This document shows, in pieces, positions 23,311-34,745 of a stretch of DNA of 64,000 bases (positions are counted from its first letter, which is position 1; each line of letters starts with the position of its first letter). The stretch covers positions 1-64,000 of the forward strand of contig CAUYUJ010022085.1 in NCBI GenBank assembly GCA_963575745.1, read 5' to 3'. Origin of the DNA: Prorocentrum cordatum. Lineage: Eukaryota > Sar > Dinophyceae > Prorocentrales > Prorocentraceae. A program made the position numbers and the translations under genes. The notes under the pieces are model-generated. The model did no database searches, was not told where the DNA came from, and worked only from the letters and a program-made list of their open reading frames with translations.

Positions 23311-23545
23311 AGTTGGCACGCGCGGGGGAGACTGGGGTCGAGGTGCAACTCATCAGACCCACCGCCGGCTCTGAACACTGGGGGGGAGGGGGAGGCGTTG
23401 ATACAGACGAGTGTGGCGCGGGTGTTTTCGCTGTCTGTTTCCGAGGCCCGTGCCTCCAGCTTTGCGCTCAACACTCTGGAGCCCCCCTGGGGCCCTCCGA
23501 GGCTCGTGAGGGGTGCTCCGTGGAGGCCGTGGGGGGGCCTTCCTT

Positions 23546-23704
23546 CAGGTCGGGCATGTCCTCCTACAGGCAGATCTGGGGCGAGAATTAAGGAGTACCA
23601 AGAACAATACTCCAGAATGGCCCATCGTAGTCAGAAAGTCGTGCCCAGGCTGTCTTGTTACTGATTTTTGAGCACTCCTGCTGCAGAGGGACACGCCCGA
23701 CTTC
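23546..23704. repeat. Family A inverted-repeat element, full copy
   Basis: The left end 'ggtcgggcatgtcctcctac' and right end 'ctgcagagggacacgcccga' are the family A terminal inverted repeats. The interior is collinear with the copy at 19199-19354. Confidence 0.7.
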
Positions 23705-23892
23705 GGCCTTCCTTGGACATCCTGGGGGCACCCTGGGCCAGGGGCACTCTCCAGAGCAGCACCCGATCGGGGGCCGGTGGGCCTGCCTCCCCCACCCCGG
23801 GCAGGACGGAGCCAGAGGCGGGGACGGCGTCGGGTGAGGAAACCGCAGTGCACGGCTTCCCGTGGGGGCCGTAGGCGACCCGAAAATGAGGG

Positions 23893-24236
23893 GGAGGGGA
23901 AGGAGATGGAGGGAGGAGGGAGGAGGAGGAGGAGGAGGAGGAGGAGGAGGAGGAGGAGATGGAGGGAGGGAGGGAGGGAGGGAGGGAGGGAGGAGGGAGG
24001 GAGGGAGGGAGGGAGGGAGAGATGAGGAGGAGGAGGAGGAGGAGGAGGAGGAGGAGGAGGGAGGAGGAGGAGGAGGAGGGGGAGGGGGAGGAGGAGATGG
24101 AGGAGGAGGAGGAGGAGGAGGAGGAGGAGGAGGAAATGGAGGAGGAGGAGGAAATGGAGGAGGAGGAAATGGAGGAGGAGGAGGAAATGGAGGAGGAGGA
24201 AATGGAGGAGGAGGAGGAGGAGGAGGAGGAGGACGG
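23893..24236. repeat. (GGA)n / (GGGA)n purine tract
   Basis: About 340 bp of purine on the plus strand. It contains a GGGA subarray at 23961-24019 and 'gaaatggagga' units at 24130-24200. Gly- and Glu-rich open frames are artefacts. Confidence 0.9.
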
Positions 24237-24709
24237 GTCGCCTAAGCGCAACGTTGGGTGAGGAGACAGCAGGACCTCGACCACAAGGTCAGCGTTTTCT
24301 TATTCGGCGTTTCGACATTGGGTGGAAGGGGGGGGAGTCTGGCTCCGGACCTCTGCTTAGCGCGACTGTTTGCAACTGTGCGTCCTATGAGAGACCCCGC
24401 CTGCTGAAAACAGGCACCAAAAACAGACAAGATCTACTCCATGGGGGGGAGGGGGGGTGCGAGGGCCCGCGCCGATCGGCAAAACAACGAATAAGAAAAC
24501 GATCACAGGCAACCTTCCTCAAGAGATCCAACCCGACACCCCAAGATGTCCAAAGACTTCTGGTGGTGTGGGAGCGTCACGCGTTCCGTAGGAACCGAAA
24601 CCCAAGAAGCCCAGCAGGGTACCCTGGAGGCAAGCAGGGTACTTCTTGGCATGCGCTTCCACTGTAGATCGAGAATCTCTCAGCTCAGGCGGCTCTGGAG
24701 GCTGTCTCC

Positions 24710-24810
24710 GGCGCCGCGGCCTTCTCAGAGCGTTCCGGAGCGCTCTGATAGCGTTCCGGAACGCTCTGGAACAGATTCATCTTCGTCCTAGCCCCGTCCG
24801 ACCAGGCCAC
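24710..24810. repeat. Dispersed repeat shared with 32575-32665
   Basis: Both contain 'gccgcggccttctcagagcg', palindromic 'ttccggagcgctc' units and 'cgtcctagccccgtccg', in direct orientation. Each half also forms small hairpins around 'gagcgttccggaacgctc'. Confidence 0.65.
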
Positions 24811-26160
24811 CTCGGGTCATGAGAGAAAGCAGCGACGGAAGGTTCCTCCCCACGTTCGCCCTCTGGCAGGCCCGTACCTAGCCTCGGGACCGCCAGAGAA
24901 CGACTCGGGATGAAGAGCTGGTCCAGGGAAATGGGTCGGCGGGCCTGCGTCTGTGGAGGGTAAGGATGAAGGGACCATGACCAAGACTGAACTCGGAAAC
25001 GTCGTGTCGATCTTGGTCACCGTCGGTCTTGGTCGGCTTCATTTCGTGGACCATCCTCGCGTGGTATGGTCCCCGTGTTTCTATGCTTGACTCTGCCACT
25101 AAGCCAGCACAGCAGGCATCCGGCGGTGTGGTTTGTCCAGTGCGCGGCATCCAGAGGGGCCATCAAAATCGGGCACCTCGCACCCAGTTCGAGACCATCA
25201 GAGAGTTTCGTTTTGGGAAGAGGGAACATCAAAATTCATAGGCCTTCGCACTTCACAACTTCCTCGTCGAACCCAACATGCGGAATCATAGAATTCAGTG
25301 GCTCCAACGCCTAGGAGGATCAGGGGCCCAAGGCTGAGCAGGGTGCGCGCGGGCTACTGGGACAGCGAGGCGCTTGTGCCGTTTGCCAGCTTGGTACCTT
25401 GCTCTGTGTCGGCACCCTTCTTCCTCCGCGCCTTTCCGTACACCTCCTGTCCTGGCGGCTGTTCGCTTTCGGGGGCGCTATGTCGGGCTGCCTAGCACGA
25501 CGTTCCCCGGGGGCGTGTTGCCGAAAGGTGGCGGCAGCAGCGGCAACACACCTCGCTTGAGGACCGCCGTGCTTGGGGGGGGGGTCGTGGTCAGCGCCAG
25601 GTCGGGATGTGGTAGTAGGCGGGGCGGCAGCGGCTCGTGCATGTCGTGTGCACCGCTCGCGGACCAAACCCCCGTGGACCTCGCGCCATTACGTGCAGCG
25701 CGGGGGAAGGTGGACCGCTCACCCATCCTACCATGATAGGGGAACGCGAAGTCCATGTGAGCGTGACGGGGTAGGCACAGGGAGGCCATCAAGAGGCTCG
25801 TTTTGGGAAGAAGCACAATCATGGGCCTTCGCACTCATTTCGACGCGGCTCGGGACCCGATCCGCATCATCGCAGTCCTCGGGAGGGGCATCATAGCCAC
25901 TTCACCACGGCCAATCAATTCATTATGTTGTCACTGATTCCATTCCATGCGTAGCATGCTCTCCCCTCGAGGTGGAGCACTGTTCCGCCTCTGGGGAGCC
26001 CTCACTGGGCCACAGGACCGTCAAACACCGACTCGACAGGAAAGGCTGGTCCCTGGGAATGGGTCGAAACCTCTGGGGGTCGACGCTGTGTAAAAAAATG
26101 GCGCCGTGAGGTCTGGGTTCCGTGCGCGGCCCTAGAAGAGGTTGCGACCCACTCCCCAAG
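24811..26160. other. Unassigned stretch with partial internal duplication
   Basis: No domain is recognisable. 'cgttttgggaagagggaaca' with 'ggccttcgcact' near 25207-25250 recurs as 'cgttttgggaagaagcacaa' with 'ggccttcgcact' near 25799-25835. 'gggaaatgggtcg' or 'gggaatgggtcg' also occurs near 24926 and 26056, so part of the region is an old duplication of about 600 bp or longer. Confidence 0.4.
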
Positions 26161-26352
26161 GGGCAACTTACAGTCGGAGCGTTGACCTAAGGAACCCTAA
26201 ATCAGGAACGAGGCCCCTCGTTGCCATAAGCTAAACTTCGACTTCCCATGGAAAACCTCCATGGAACACCCGAGGCAACCCGTAAAACAATCAGGGAACA
26301 CCGAGCCCCTCCCGAACGAAAAGGGTTCCTTCTTCAGCGCCCCGACTGTATT

Positions 26353-26544
26353 CGGGAGCGGCCAAGAGGGGGGTGTCCAAGAGGGGGGGGTGCAAATCAT
26401 GGCCGGCGGCATGTGCGCGGCCCAGCGGGGGGGCCAGGGACGCAATGAAATAAGAAGAGGCGCCATGAAATCTGCGGAGATATCATGGCCCGCGCCATGA
26501 TATCCACCCCCCCCTAGTCATCACCCCCCTCTTTTCCGCCCCCG
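26353..26544. repeat. Family J inverted-repeat element, copy 2
   Basis: Its ends and interior match 18848-19040, including 'ggccggcggcatgtgcgcgg' and 'aaataagaagaggcgccatg'. The right-end complement is 'ccctcttttccgcccccg'. Confidence 0.75.
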
Positions 26545-26699
26545 ATGCATCGTCCTGGCGCAATCTCTGATGGCCCCCCGGGGGCGCCGGGTAGAGGGGG
26601 GCCACCGGCCGAACTGTCGGGAGCGCCCAAACAGCGGGCGCCCGCGAGAGGGGCTCGCAGAGCATGGCCCCGGGCAGGAGCGCGGAACTGAAGGGGCCC

Positions 26700-26844
26700 T
26701 GGGACACACAAATAAATACACACAAATAAACATATCCCCCATATTTTCCCATATTTTCTCGGTTTTTGTCTTCCCCACCACTTCCCATATTTTCCTGGGG
26801 ATCGACGATTAATTGTGTCTGTGTGTTTTTTTCCCTCCTGAATA
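26700..26844. repeat. Family B dispersed element, copy
   Basis: It starts 'gacacacaaataaatacaca' and ends 'gtgtttttttccctcctgaa'. The interior repeats 'atattttcccatattttc'. It is closest to the copy at 8396-8548. Confidence 0.65.
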
Positions 26845-27235
26845 CAATCCAGGCACACATCATGGTCCCGGCCAGGATGTCCACACAACCCTGTCGATCA
26901 TCATCCCCGCCCCCGACAACTTACGAGAAACTCCGAACACTAGAAACATCGCCGGGAAGGAACAAACAAAAAAAACGCATCGTCAGAGGCCTGGGACTGC
27001 AACCAGGAACGGATGGCCTCTGGCACGGTGGGTTCGTGTCGTGACTACCCCGCGGATCGTTCAACCCTGAACGGTTGGCGGCGTTCCGCTCGCTAGATCG
27101 TTCCATTCGGGCCGGTTCTGGGCCACTGGCGGCGTTCAGCCTTGAACGCTCGCGGCGGGGTCGCTGCCGCGCTAGCACAACACGAGTCTACCGCAGGCTA
27201 AGCTGCGGCAGGGCGCCTGCCCGCGCCCGACAGAG

Positions 27236-27414
27236 CACTCGAGGGCGTCCAAGAGGAAGGGCGCAAATCATGTCTGGCGGCATGAGCGCGGCCAAGGGGG
27301 GGACCAGGGACGTATTGAAATAAGAAAGGTGCCATGAAATCTGGGGAGATATCATGTGGCCCCCGCCATGAAATCCACCCCTCCTAATCATCACCCCCCT
27401 CTGGGCCGCCCCCG
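27236..27414. repeat. Family J inverted-repeat element, copy 3
   Basis: The most diverged copy. It keeps 'aaatcatgtctggcggcatg', 'gccatgaaatctggggagat' and 'ccccctctgggccgcccccg'. It lies about 30 bp upstream of a family K copy. Confidence 0.65.
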
Positions 27415-27448
27415 AAGCATCCCCCCAAGCAGCCCCCCGTCTGGAGAA

Positions 27449-27592
27449 ACCTCGGGGCACCGACACCCCGCTGCTCCCCGGACACCTCCCCGGGTGCGTT
27501 CTGACCACAACTTCCCGGTGGCGACGGGGGCCTCCCAGGAGGCCCGAAAAGGGGAACACGAGCGAAGGGCAGCAGCACGGGTGCCCAGCTCT
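27449..27592. repeat. Family K element, diverged copy
   Basis: It holds 'gtgcgttctgaccacaactt', 'gcgacgggggcctcccagga' and 'ggcccgaaaaggggaacacg' in family K order, with poor ends. An (ACG)n run follows at 27749-27835. Confidence 0.55.
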
Positions 27593-27746
27593 CTCCTCCG
27601 ACCACCGGCCAGCCGCCCCGGGCCCGCCGCGGCGGCGGCAGCGGCGGCGCAGGCCCAGCGAGGTGCTGGCGGCGCGGACCGAGGGGGCGAGGACTGGGGG
27701 CGGCGGCCCGCTGAGAGAGGCCCCGGGACTCCCGAGGAAACCCTCC

Positions 27747-27784
<38 letters not shown>

Positions 27785-27788
27785 CCGA

Positions 27789-27838
<50 letters not shown>

Positions 27839-28149
27839 AAGACAAAGACAACGACGACGATCCCCTTCGGAGGCAACTCATGGGAGCCTCCCATACCATC
27901 CTGTTGGCTCCTGCGAAATCGGCGCTCATCGACGCTGGCCGACGCTCACCAATCGATGCCAAGTCGGCGCGAATCGACGATAATCGACGCTAGATCGGCA
28001 CTGTCTCATCGACTACCATACGCTAATCGATGCTAATGCACTCTAGAAATATGCTGCTCCCGTCGCACTTCAAGACCTAATCACAGCAATCCGCCGCCGT
28101 GCCGCCGGGCGCGAAGTGGGCGTGTCCTCGGGTCCTTTGCCCAATCCTC

Positions 28150-28385
28150 TGAGCCTCACCACTGATCGGGGATCTTCTGACCCGGGTCAATCCAGACCCG
28201 GGTGAGTCAGGCCACATAAAACCCTGCAAACCCCTGCGAGATCCTGCACCCAAACCCGGGCCAATGCGCAGGATCCTATAAAATCCCGCAAGCTCCTGCA
28301 CCCAGACCCGGGTCCGTGCGACCCTGGCCCCGCAGGATCCTGCAGGATCCGGCGCTCTGCCTGACCCCCGTGTGCACCGAGTCCC
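28150..28385. repeat. GGATCCTGCAGGATCC / GACCCGGGTC palindromic repeat block
   Basis: Palindromic phrases 'gacccgggtcaatccagacc' and 'gcaggatcctgcaggatccg' are spaced by 'ctcctgcaccca.acccggg'. Related to 14260-14430. A fragment, 'gatccggcgccctggctgac', also appears near 2800. Confidence 0.55.
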
Positions 28386-28559
28386 GTCTCTGGAGCGGGG
28401 CTCCCCGCGTGGTCCCCGGGCTGTGCCGAGTGGTGGCGAGTGAATGTTGCTCGGGCCCGAGGGGGCCCCCAAGACGAGCCACGAGGACCCCAGGAGGCCC
28501 CGAAAGCGGCCCAAGACGGCTCCAAGTCGCCGAAGGATCAGCTCAAGACGCGAAAGATG

Positions 28560-28920
28560 GCCCCCTGGGAGATTCCAACGAGCATCCAATAGGCTTTAGA
28601 TCCACAACCTACGCACGTGACGGGATGGGCCGAAGGCCATTAGATAATTTCAAGCACCCTGACAGGTATCGAAACCGTGTCTGCCCCACACGCTGGCAAA
28701 GTCTCGGACGAATATCGCCTAGCAGGGCCAGACACGTGAACAAAAACTCCAGCTTCGATGCTCTCTTGGCGCAAGAAAATTACTTATGGTGATCAAGGCT
28801 ACAGTAGGCTGGAACATCCTAACTCCACAGCTGGAATCACGAGGGAAGGACAATAGAGGGCGGAAAAAAACACCCACATGGTAAGCACCCCGACGAGCGA
28901 AGCCTTCAGTAAACGCACCC
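28560..28920. other. Unassigned stretch
   Basis: Apparently single-copy sequence of moderate GC. No open frame with a recognisable domain, and no repeat recognised. Confidence 0.3.
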
Positions 28921-29233
28921 AGGGCAGGGGTGTCTAGCAGACGCCCGGTGCTGTTTGGTAAACGCCGATTGTGGGGGTCGGGGTACGTTTTCCCTCCCCT
29001 GATGCCAGGCTCCCGCGCTCACTCCCCCCGCGCCCTCGCACGGAGCCCCCCCCGCGAGGGCGCCCCGTCTCGGTCGCCCCCCCACCCCCCTCGCGGAGGG
29101 GCCCCCCCGCCCTGCGAGGGCAGGGGAGCGCAAAAAACTGCATGAGTACGGCAGTCGGCGGCGAGCCCGCGGGGGAAGTGAGATAGGGGCGGGCCTACTC
29201 AAAAGACTCAGGAGTTCCCCAGCCTTCTGAGAA

Positions 29234-29404
29234 GTACACCCTGCGAAATGCTTAAGAAATCATGGGTTAAGAAATTCATGGTCTCAGAACTTGAATAAAA
29301 ACCCAACATTCCCATCAAAATCTTAGGATTTACATTGAAACGTTAAGAATAATCGAGACTCTGGCCGAAAACGTAGGTTTTCTTAAGCATCGCCTAAGGT
29401 GTAC
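29234..29404. repeat. Family I inverted-repeat element, copy 2
   Basis: The outer ends 'gtacacc' and 'ggtgtac' pair, and inner 'atgcttaagaaat' pairs with 'ttttcttaagcat'. The interior is nearly the same as 21217-21388. Confidence 0.8.
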
Positions 29405-29430
29405 TCTGAGCCTTCCCCGAAGGCACAAAG

Positions 29431-29605
29431 CTTCTCAGAAGGCGCGAGGAGTCCCGCCGCCTTCTGAGAAGGCCTTCCTCTCTCCTTCTCACGTTCCCCC
29501 CTCGCTCGCCGCCGAGGTAGGCTCGTGCGGCGTCGGCGTGCGCACAGGCTTTTGACACAGCGGCCTCTCGGTGCCTCCAAGTCGCAGAATTCAACCTTGA
29601 AACGT
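29431..29605. repeat. Dispersed repeat (CTTCTGAGAAGG / CTCGCTCGCCGCC family)
   Basis: It repeats at 32790-32957 in the same orientation, sharing 'ctcgctcgccgccgaggtag', 'gcacaggcttttgacac' and 'gtcgcagaattca'. Shorter relatives with 'cgctcgccgccga' occur near 8050, 9130, 33470 and 33575. Confidence 0.65.
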
Positions 29606-29668
29606 CGCCGGCGTCGCTGGCGCGCCAGTGCGTCTTGGACTTTCTTGGAAGGGGCGCCGCAAGGCCAA

Positions 29669-29734
29669 GGCGCACTGGATATGGATAAAAGGCGAGCCTC
29701 TAGGGGCCAGATGTTTATCCAAATCCAGTGCGCC
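29669..29734. repeat. Short perfect-looking hairpin
   Basis: 'ggcgcactggatatggataa' pairs with 'ttatccaaatccagtgcgcc' with one mismatch, around a loop of about 24 nt. A stand-alone palindrome with no other copy noticed. Confidence 0.7.
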
Positions 29735-30654
29735 TCGGGTTTCTGGGGAAGGACCCGAAACTCCAAGCTGCAATGGATCTGGACAGAAGTACTGCCCGCA
29801 AGGAACTCCAAAAACTGCACACGTAAGCGCAAGCATTCGGAGCTCCGCGCGGATCCCTTGGATCGGCGCTAGATCCCCTCAGGAGAGGCTAAGTCCAGAC
29901 GGAGTAAGCCCAGAAGGAGACCGAGCACTCCGCATGGCCTATCAGGAGAGGCCAAGTCCAAACGTAGTGAGGCCAGACGGAGACCGAGCACTCCGTACGG
30001 ACTTACTCCGTACAGGCTTAGCCTCTTCTGACTCCCCTTCCTGGCCCGAGAATGGCGGCACGGGCGGCGCCGGAGGCGCAGCCAGGGGGACCCCAGCGCC
30101 GATCCAAGCAATCCGCGCGAAGCTCCAACAGTTTATGCCTGTGCCTTTATATGATGACTATTCCTTCTTATGCCTTCACTTACTATTATTGTAATGTGTT
30201 TTAGTATTACTCTTAGTGCTATGTGTCTTGATATGTTTCGCATCCGTATGTGTTTATACACGTATGCTTATTTCTTATACTATCATTATTATTAGTAGTA
30301 TCCTCCTCCTTCTCAGTATTATCATTATCATTAGCCGTAGTGTTCTTATCATGGTTATCTGTATTATTATGTCCCTTATTCTTTGTATGATGATTATTAC
30401 TAGTCTTACTACTATTATGATTCTCCTTCTTGGGGAGAGGAGGCCACCCCAGTCGGCCCCGCCCCCCCGCGCGCCCCGCCGGCTGGGAGCGGACACCCTC
30501 CACGCCGCCGCCACCGACGCTGTCGGAGTCGGAATCGGAGTCCGACTCGCCAGCCCCAGGGCAGCCGGGCGCCGCGGCGCGCCGCACCGCGGCCGGCGCG
30601 CAGTCCCGCACGGTGACGGTCGCCATGGCGGCCCACAGCTCCTCTGGGAAACTG

Positions 30655-31505
30655 GGCGAGGAAAGGAGGAGGAGAAGGAGGAGGAAAAGAGGAGGAGGGG
30701 GAGGAGGAGGACCAGGAGGGGGAGGAGGAGGAGGAGGCGGAGGGGGAGGAGAAGGAGGAGGAGAGGAGGAGGAGGAGGAGGAAAAGGAGGAGGAGGAGGA
30801 GGAGGAGGGGAAGGAGGAGAGGAGGAGGAGGAGGAGGAGGGAGGAGGAGGAGGAGGACGAGGAGAAGGAGGAGGAGGAGAGGAGGAGGAGGAGGAGGAGG
30901 AGGAGGAGGAGGAGAGGAGGAGGAGGAGGAAGGAGGAGAAGAGGAGGAGGAGGAGGGAGGACGAGGAGGAGGAGGAGGAGGAGGAGGAGGAGAGAGGAGG
31001 AAAGAGGAGGAGGAGGAGGAGGAGGAGGAGGAGGAGAGGGAGGAGGACGAGGAGGACGAGGAGGAGGAGGAGAACGAGGAGGAGGAGGAGGGGGACGAGG
31101 AGGAGGAGGAGGAGGAGGAGTAAAACGAGCAGGAGGAGGAGGGGAGGAGGAGGAAAAAGAGGAGGAGGAGGAGGAGGAGGACGAGGAGGGGGAGGAGGAG
31201 GAGGAGGAGGAGGAGGAGGAGGAGAGGAAGCGGAGGAGGAGGAGGAGAGAGGAGGAGGAGGAGGAGGGAGGAGGAGGGGAGAAAGAGGAGAGGAGGAGGT
31301 AAGGAGGAGGAGGAAAAGAGGAGGAGAGAGGAGGAGGAGGAGGAGGTAAGGAGGGGGAGGAGGAGGAGGAGGACGAGGAGGACGAGGAGGAGGAGGAGGA
31401 GGAGGACGAGGAGGTAAGGAGGAGGGGGAGGAGGGGGTGGAGGAGGAGGAGGAGGAGGAGGAGGCGGAGAAGGAGGAGGAGGAGGAGGAGGAGGAGGAGG
31501 AGAGA
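30655..31505. repeat. 850-bp (GGA)n polypurine tract
   Basis: The plus strand is almost entirely purine (GGA, GAA, AGG) over about 850 bp with very few pyrimidines. Every long open frame here is poly-Glu/Gly/Arg or, on the minus strand, poly-Ser/Leu/Pro, and none is a gene. Confidence 0.9.
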
Positions 31506-32237
31506 AACAGCATACGGCGAGGGCGCGCACAGGAGGGTAGGGGGAAGGGGAAGGCTTCTTGGGAGGCTGCTTCTCAAAGGCGCCGGCCTCACACCTACAG
31601 AGAGGGCCCCCCCCCGCACGCTAAGAGGCAGGGGTGCTTCTCAGAAGCCTTCCCCCCTCCCCCTCTCCCCTCTGCGCGTGGCTGACGCACAGTGGGGTTA
31701 TCGGATAAGGAACCATCGGATAAGGAATCCAGGGTCTGGAAGCTCGTGGAACTCCAATCATGGGTCTAAAGCCTCCACCGCCGCCGCCCTCATCAGATAA
31801 GGAATCCTCCAGGGTCTAAAGCCTCCAGGGCAAATGCCTCAACGGACGCCCCCAAGGTATGCACACTTCCGGAGGTCCGCGAGGATCTCTTGGATCGGCG
31901 CACGACCCCCCCAACCCTTGCGGGGCGACTGCGCGCCGCCCCCCGCGCGCGCCAGAGAGAGCCCAGCGCCAGTCCAAGGAGAGCGCACGGGCCTCCGAGA
32001 GCTCGTGCCCGTCCGCCCGAGCATCGTCCGACCGATCCCTCCCCTCTGGCGTGGCCCGGGCCCCACTGGCCGGTCCACCCCCCTCTCCAAGACGGGGATC
32101 TGGGCGGCCCCCGTCGGGCTTCGAGGGGGCCCATCCCCGACGGGGGCGGTGGGGCGGCGGGGCCGGGATGCCACGGCCCGTTGGGGATGAGGACATCCAT
32201 GGCCCGTTGGGGACGAGGAGATCCAGGGAAACCAAAA

Positions 32238-32380
32238 AGTGCCGATACCGCTCTTCCCCGGGCCTCTCCCAGGGTGCGAGCTGACCAGGATTTCGCGGCG
32301 CATCCCGCGCCGGCGACGACGGCCCCCCAGGAGGCCGAACAAGGCGAAACCGAGGGGGAAGGGTGGCAGTGTGGGTACAT
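32238..32380. repeat. Family K element, copy
   Basis: It runs from 'agtgccgataccgctcttcc' to 'gtggcagtgtgggtacattc' and contains 'ggccccccaggaggccgaac'. A (TCC)n run follows at 32384-32451. Confidence 0.65.
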
Positions 32381-32789
32381 TCTCCTCCTCCTCCTCCTCC
32401 TCCTCCTCCTCCTCCTCCTCCTCCTCCTCCTCCTCCTCCTCCTCCTCCTCTGGGATAGGTTGCACGATACTGAGTGCCGCTCCTCTTCCTCTAAGACGCA
32501 GCCAGGACGAGGATAACATCGGGTGACGATAAACCGAGAACCTATGAGATCCGGCGGCTCTGGAGAATGTCTCCAGTGCCGCGGCCTTCTCAGAGCGTTC
32601 CGGAAGGCTCTGAGAGCGCTCCGGAGCGCTCTGGAACGGATCTATCCTCGTCCTAGCCCCGTCCGCCGGCGGCGAGCGAGGGAGGGAGGGAAGTGAGAAG
32701 TGGAGGGCCTTCTCAGAAGGGTCGCAAGGCCCCCAGCCTTCTGAAAAGTGTTCTACGCTTCCACCAGAGACACCAAAAGCCTCTCAAAG

Positions 32790-32957
32790 GGCGGAGGCCT
32801 TCTTAGAAGTCCCGCCGCCTTCCGAGAAGGCCCTCTCCTTCTCACTTCCCCCACGTCGCTCGCCGCCGAGGTAGCTTCGTGCAGCGCCGGCGTGCGCACA
32901 GGCTTTTGACACCGCGGCCCCTCGGTGCCTCCGCGTCGCAGAATTCAGCCTTCAACG
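32790..32957. repeat. Dispersed repeat, partner of 29431-29605
   Basis: It contains 'gtcgctcgccgccgaggtag', 'gtgcgcacaggcttttgaca' and 'cgcgtcgcagaattcagcct', collinear with the other copy at roughly 85-90% by eye. Confidence 0.65.
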
Positions 32958-32994
32958 CCCCTCGCTCGCCACCGAGTCCCACCTGGCGAAACTA

Positions 32995-33140
32995 AAAGGT
33001 ACCGATACCGCTACTCCCCGGACCTCTCCTGGGGTGCGTCCTGGCAAGGACTTCGACGAGAATCCGGCGGTGGCAACGAGGGCCTCCCAGGAGGCCCAAA
33101 AAGGGGAAGACGATGCAAGGGTAGAGGTATGGGTACCTTT
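32995..33140. repeat. Family K element, copy
   Basis: The ends 'aaaggtaccgataccgctac' and 'gtagaggtatgggtaccttt' are inverted repeats of about 20 bp. The interior has 'gacttcgacgagaatccggc' and 'gcctcccaggaggcccaaaa'. Confidence 0.75.
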
Positions 33141-33797
33141 TTTCTCATCTGACCATGCTCGGTCCTCGTGCCCCTCGTCGGCGGGGGCCTCCCCCACCGC
33201 CCGCGGGGCGTCCAGCAGCACCGCCGACCGCTCCTCGTGGGGCGCGCCGCCAGCGCCGGCCTCCGCCGCGCTGGCCGCGCACGCCACCGCGGCCGCCACC
33301 GCGGGCGCCATCGGGCGCGCGCGGCGAGCGGCGCGCTCGCTCGGCTCTCGAGAGTCGGCGGCGGGCGATTGGGGGGGGGGGGGCGAGGAGTGGGAGGAGG
33401 CCTTCTCAGAGTGCGGCGGGGCCCGAGAAGGCCCGCCCCTCGCTTCCCCCACCTCCCCGCTCGCCGCCGAGAGAGAGGGGGGGATATCGACTCCAAGATC
33501 GACTCACCCCGGAGCGCCTCCTCCTCCTCCTCCTCCTCTCCTCCTCCTCCTCCTCCTCCTCCTCCTCCTCCCCGCTCGCCGCCGAGAGAGGGGGATACCG
33601 ACTCCACGATCGACTCGCCCCCGAGCGCCCTTCCGCGTCGAGCCTGCGGAGGGTGCGCAGGATGCTCTCCGCAGGTCTGCGGCGCCTCCTGCGCGCGCTT
33701 CTCGCAGGGTCGAGAGGCGAGAGTTCACTTCTGTGCAGATCAACTCTGTGATCGATCCCCTGCTACTCCTCCTGCTCATACTCCTCCTCCTCCTCCT

Positions 33798-34440
<643 letters not shown>

Positions 34441-34441
<1 letters not shown>

Positions 34442-34745
34442 GGTGTTTTGGAACGATTCGGGATTGCCAGGGCGCCACAGTTGCATTGATTCGCGGTGCT
34501 GAAGTCACAAGAATGGCGTTCTGGCACGATGCAGGGTCGCCAAGACGCAACAGTCAGGTTGACTCGTGGCGTTGAAGTCCTCAGAATGGTGTCTTGGCAC
34601 GCCTCAGGAGTTTCACACGATTGTCCCCTAACGGGGCACCTCCCTCAAGTGGAAGTGAATCCTTGTAGGGGCCTATGACGAGGGAGCTTGGAGGGAGGGT
34701 GCACTCCAACATCGTTGAGGAGCCTCGGGTTTACACTGGTCCTCC
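34441..34745. repeat. Dispersed repeat, partner of 40795-41085
   Basis: Shared phrases in order: 'gaagtc..cagaatg.cgttctggcacgat', 'caagacgcaacagtcaggtt', 'gtggcgttgaa', 'tccctcaa.tggaa', 'aggggcctatgacgaggga' and 'ccaacatcgttga'. About 75-80% identity by eye in direct orientation. Both copies directly follow a tandem array. Confidence 0.7.

Noticed and set aside
30219-31619. Open frame of 466 residues on the minus strand and a 377-residue one on the plus strand
   Set aside because: Entirely Ser/Leu/Pro or Glu/Gly/Arg from the polypurine tract.
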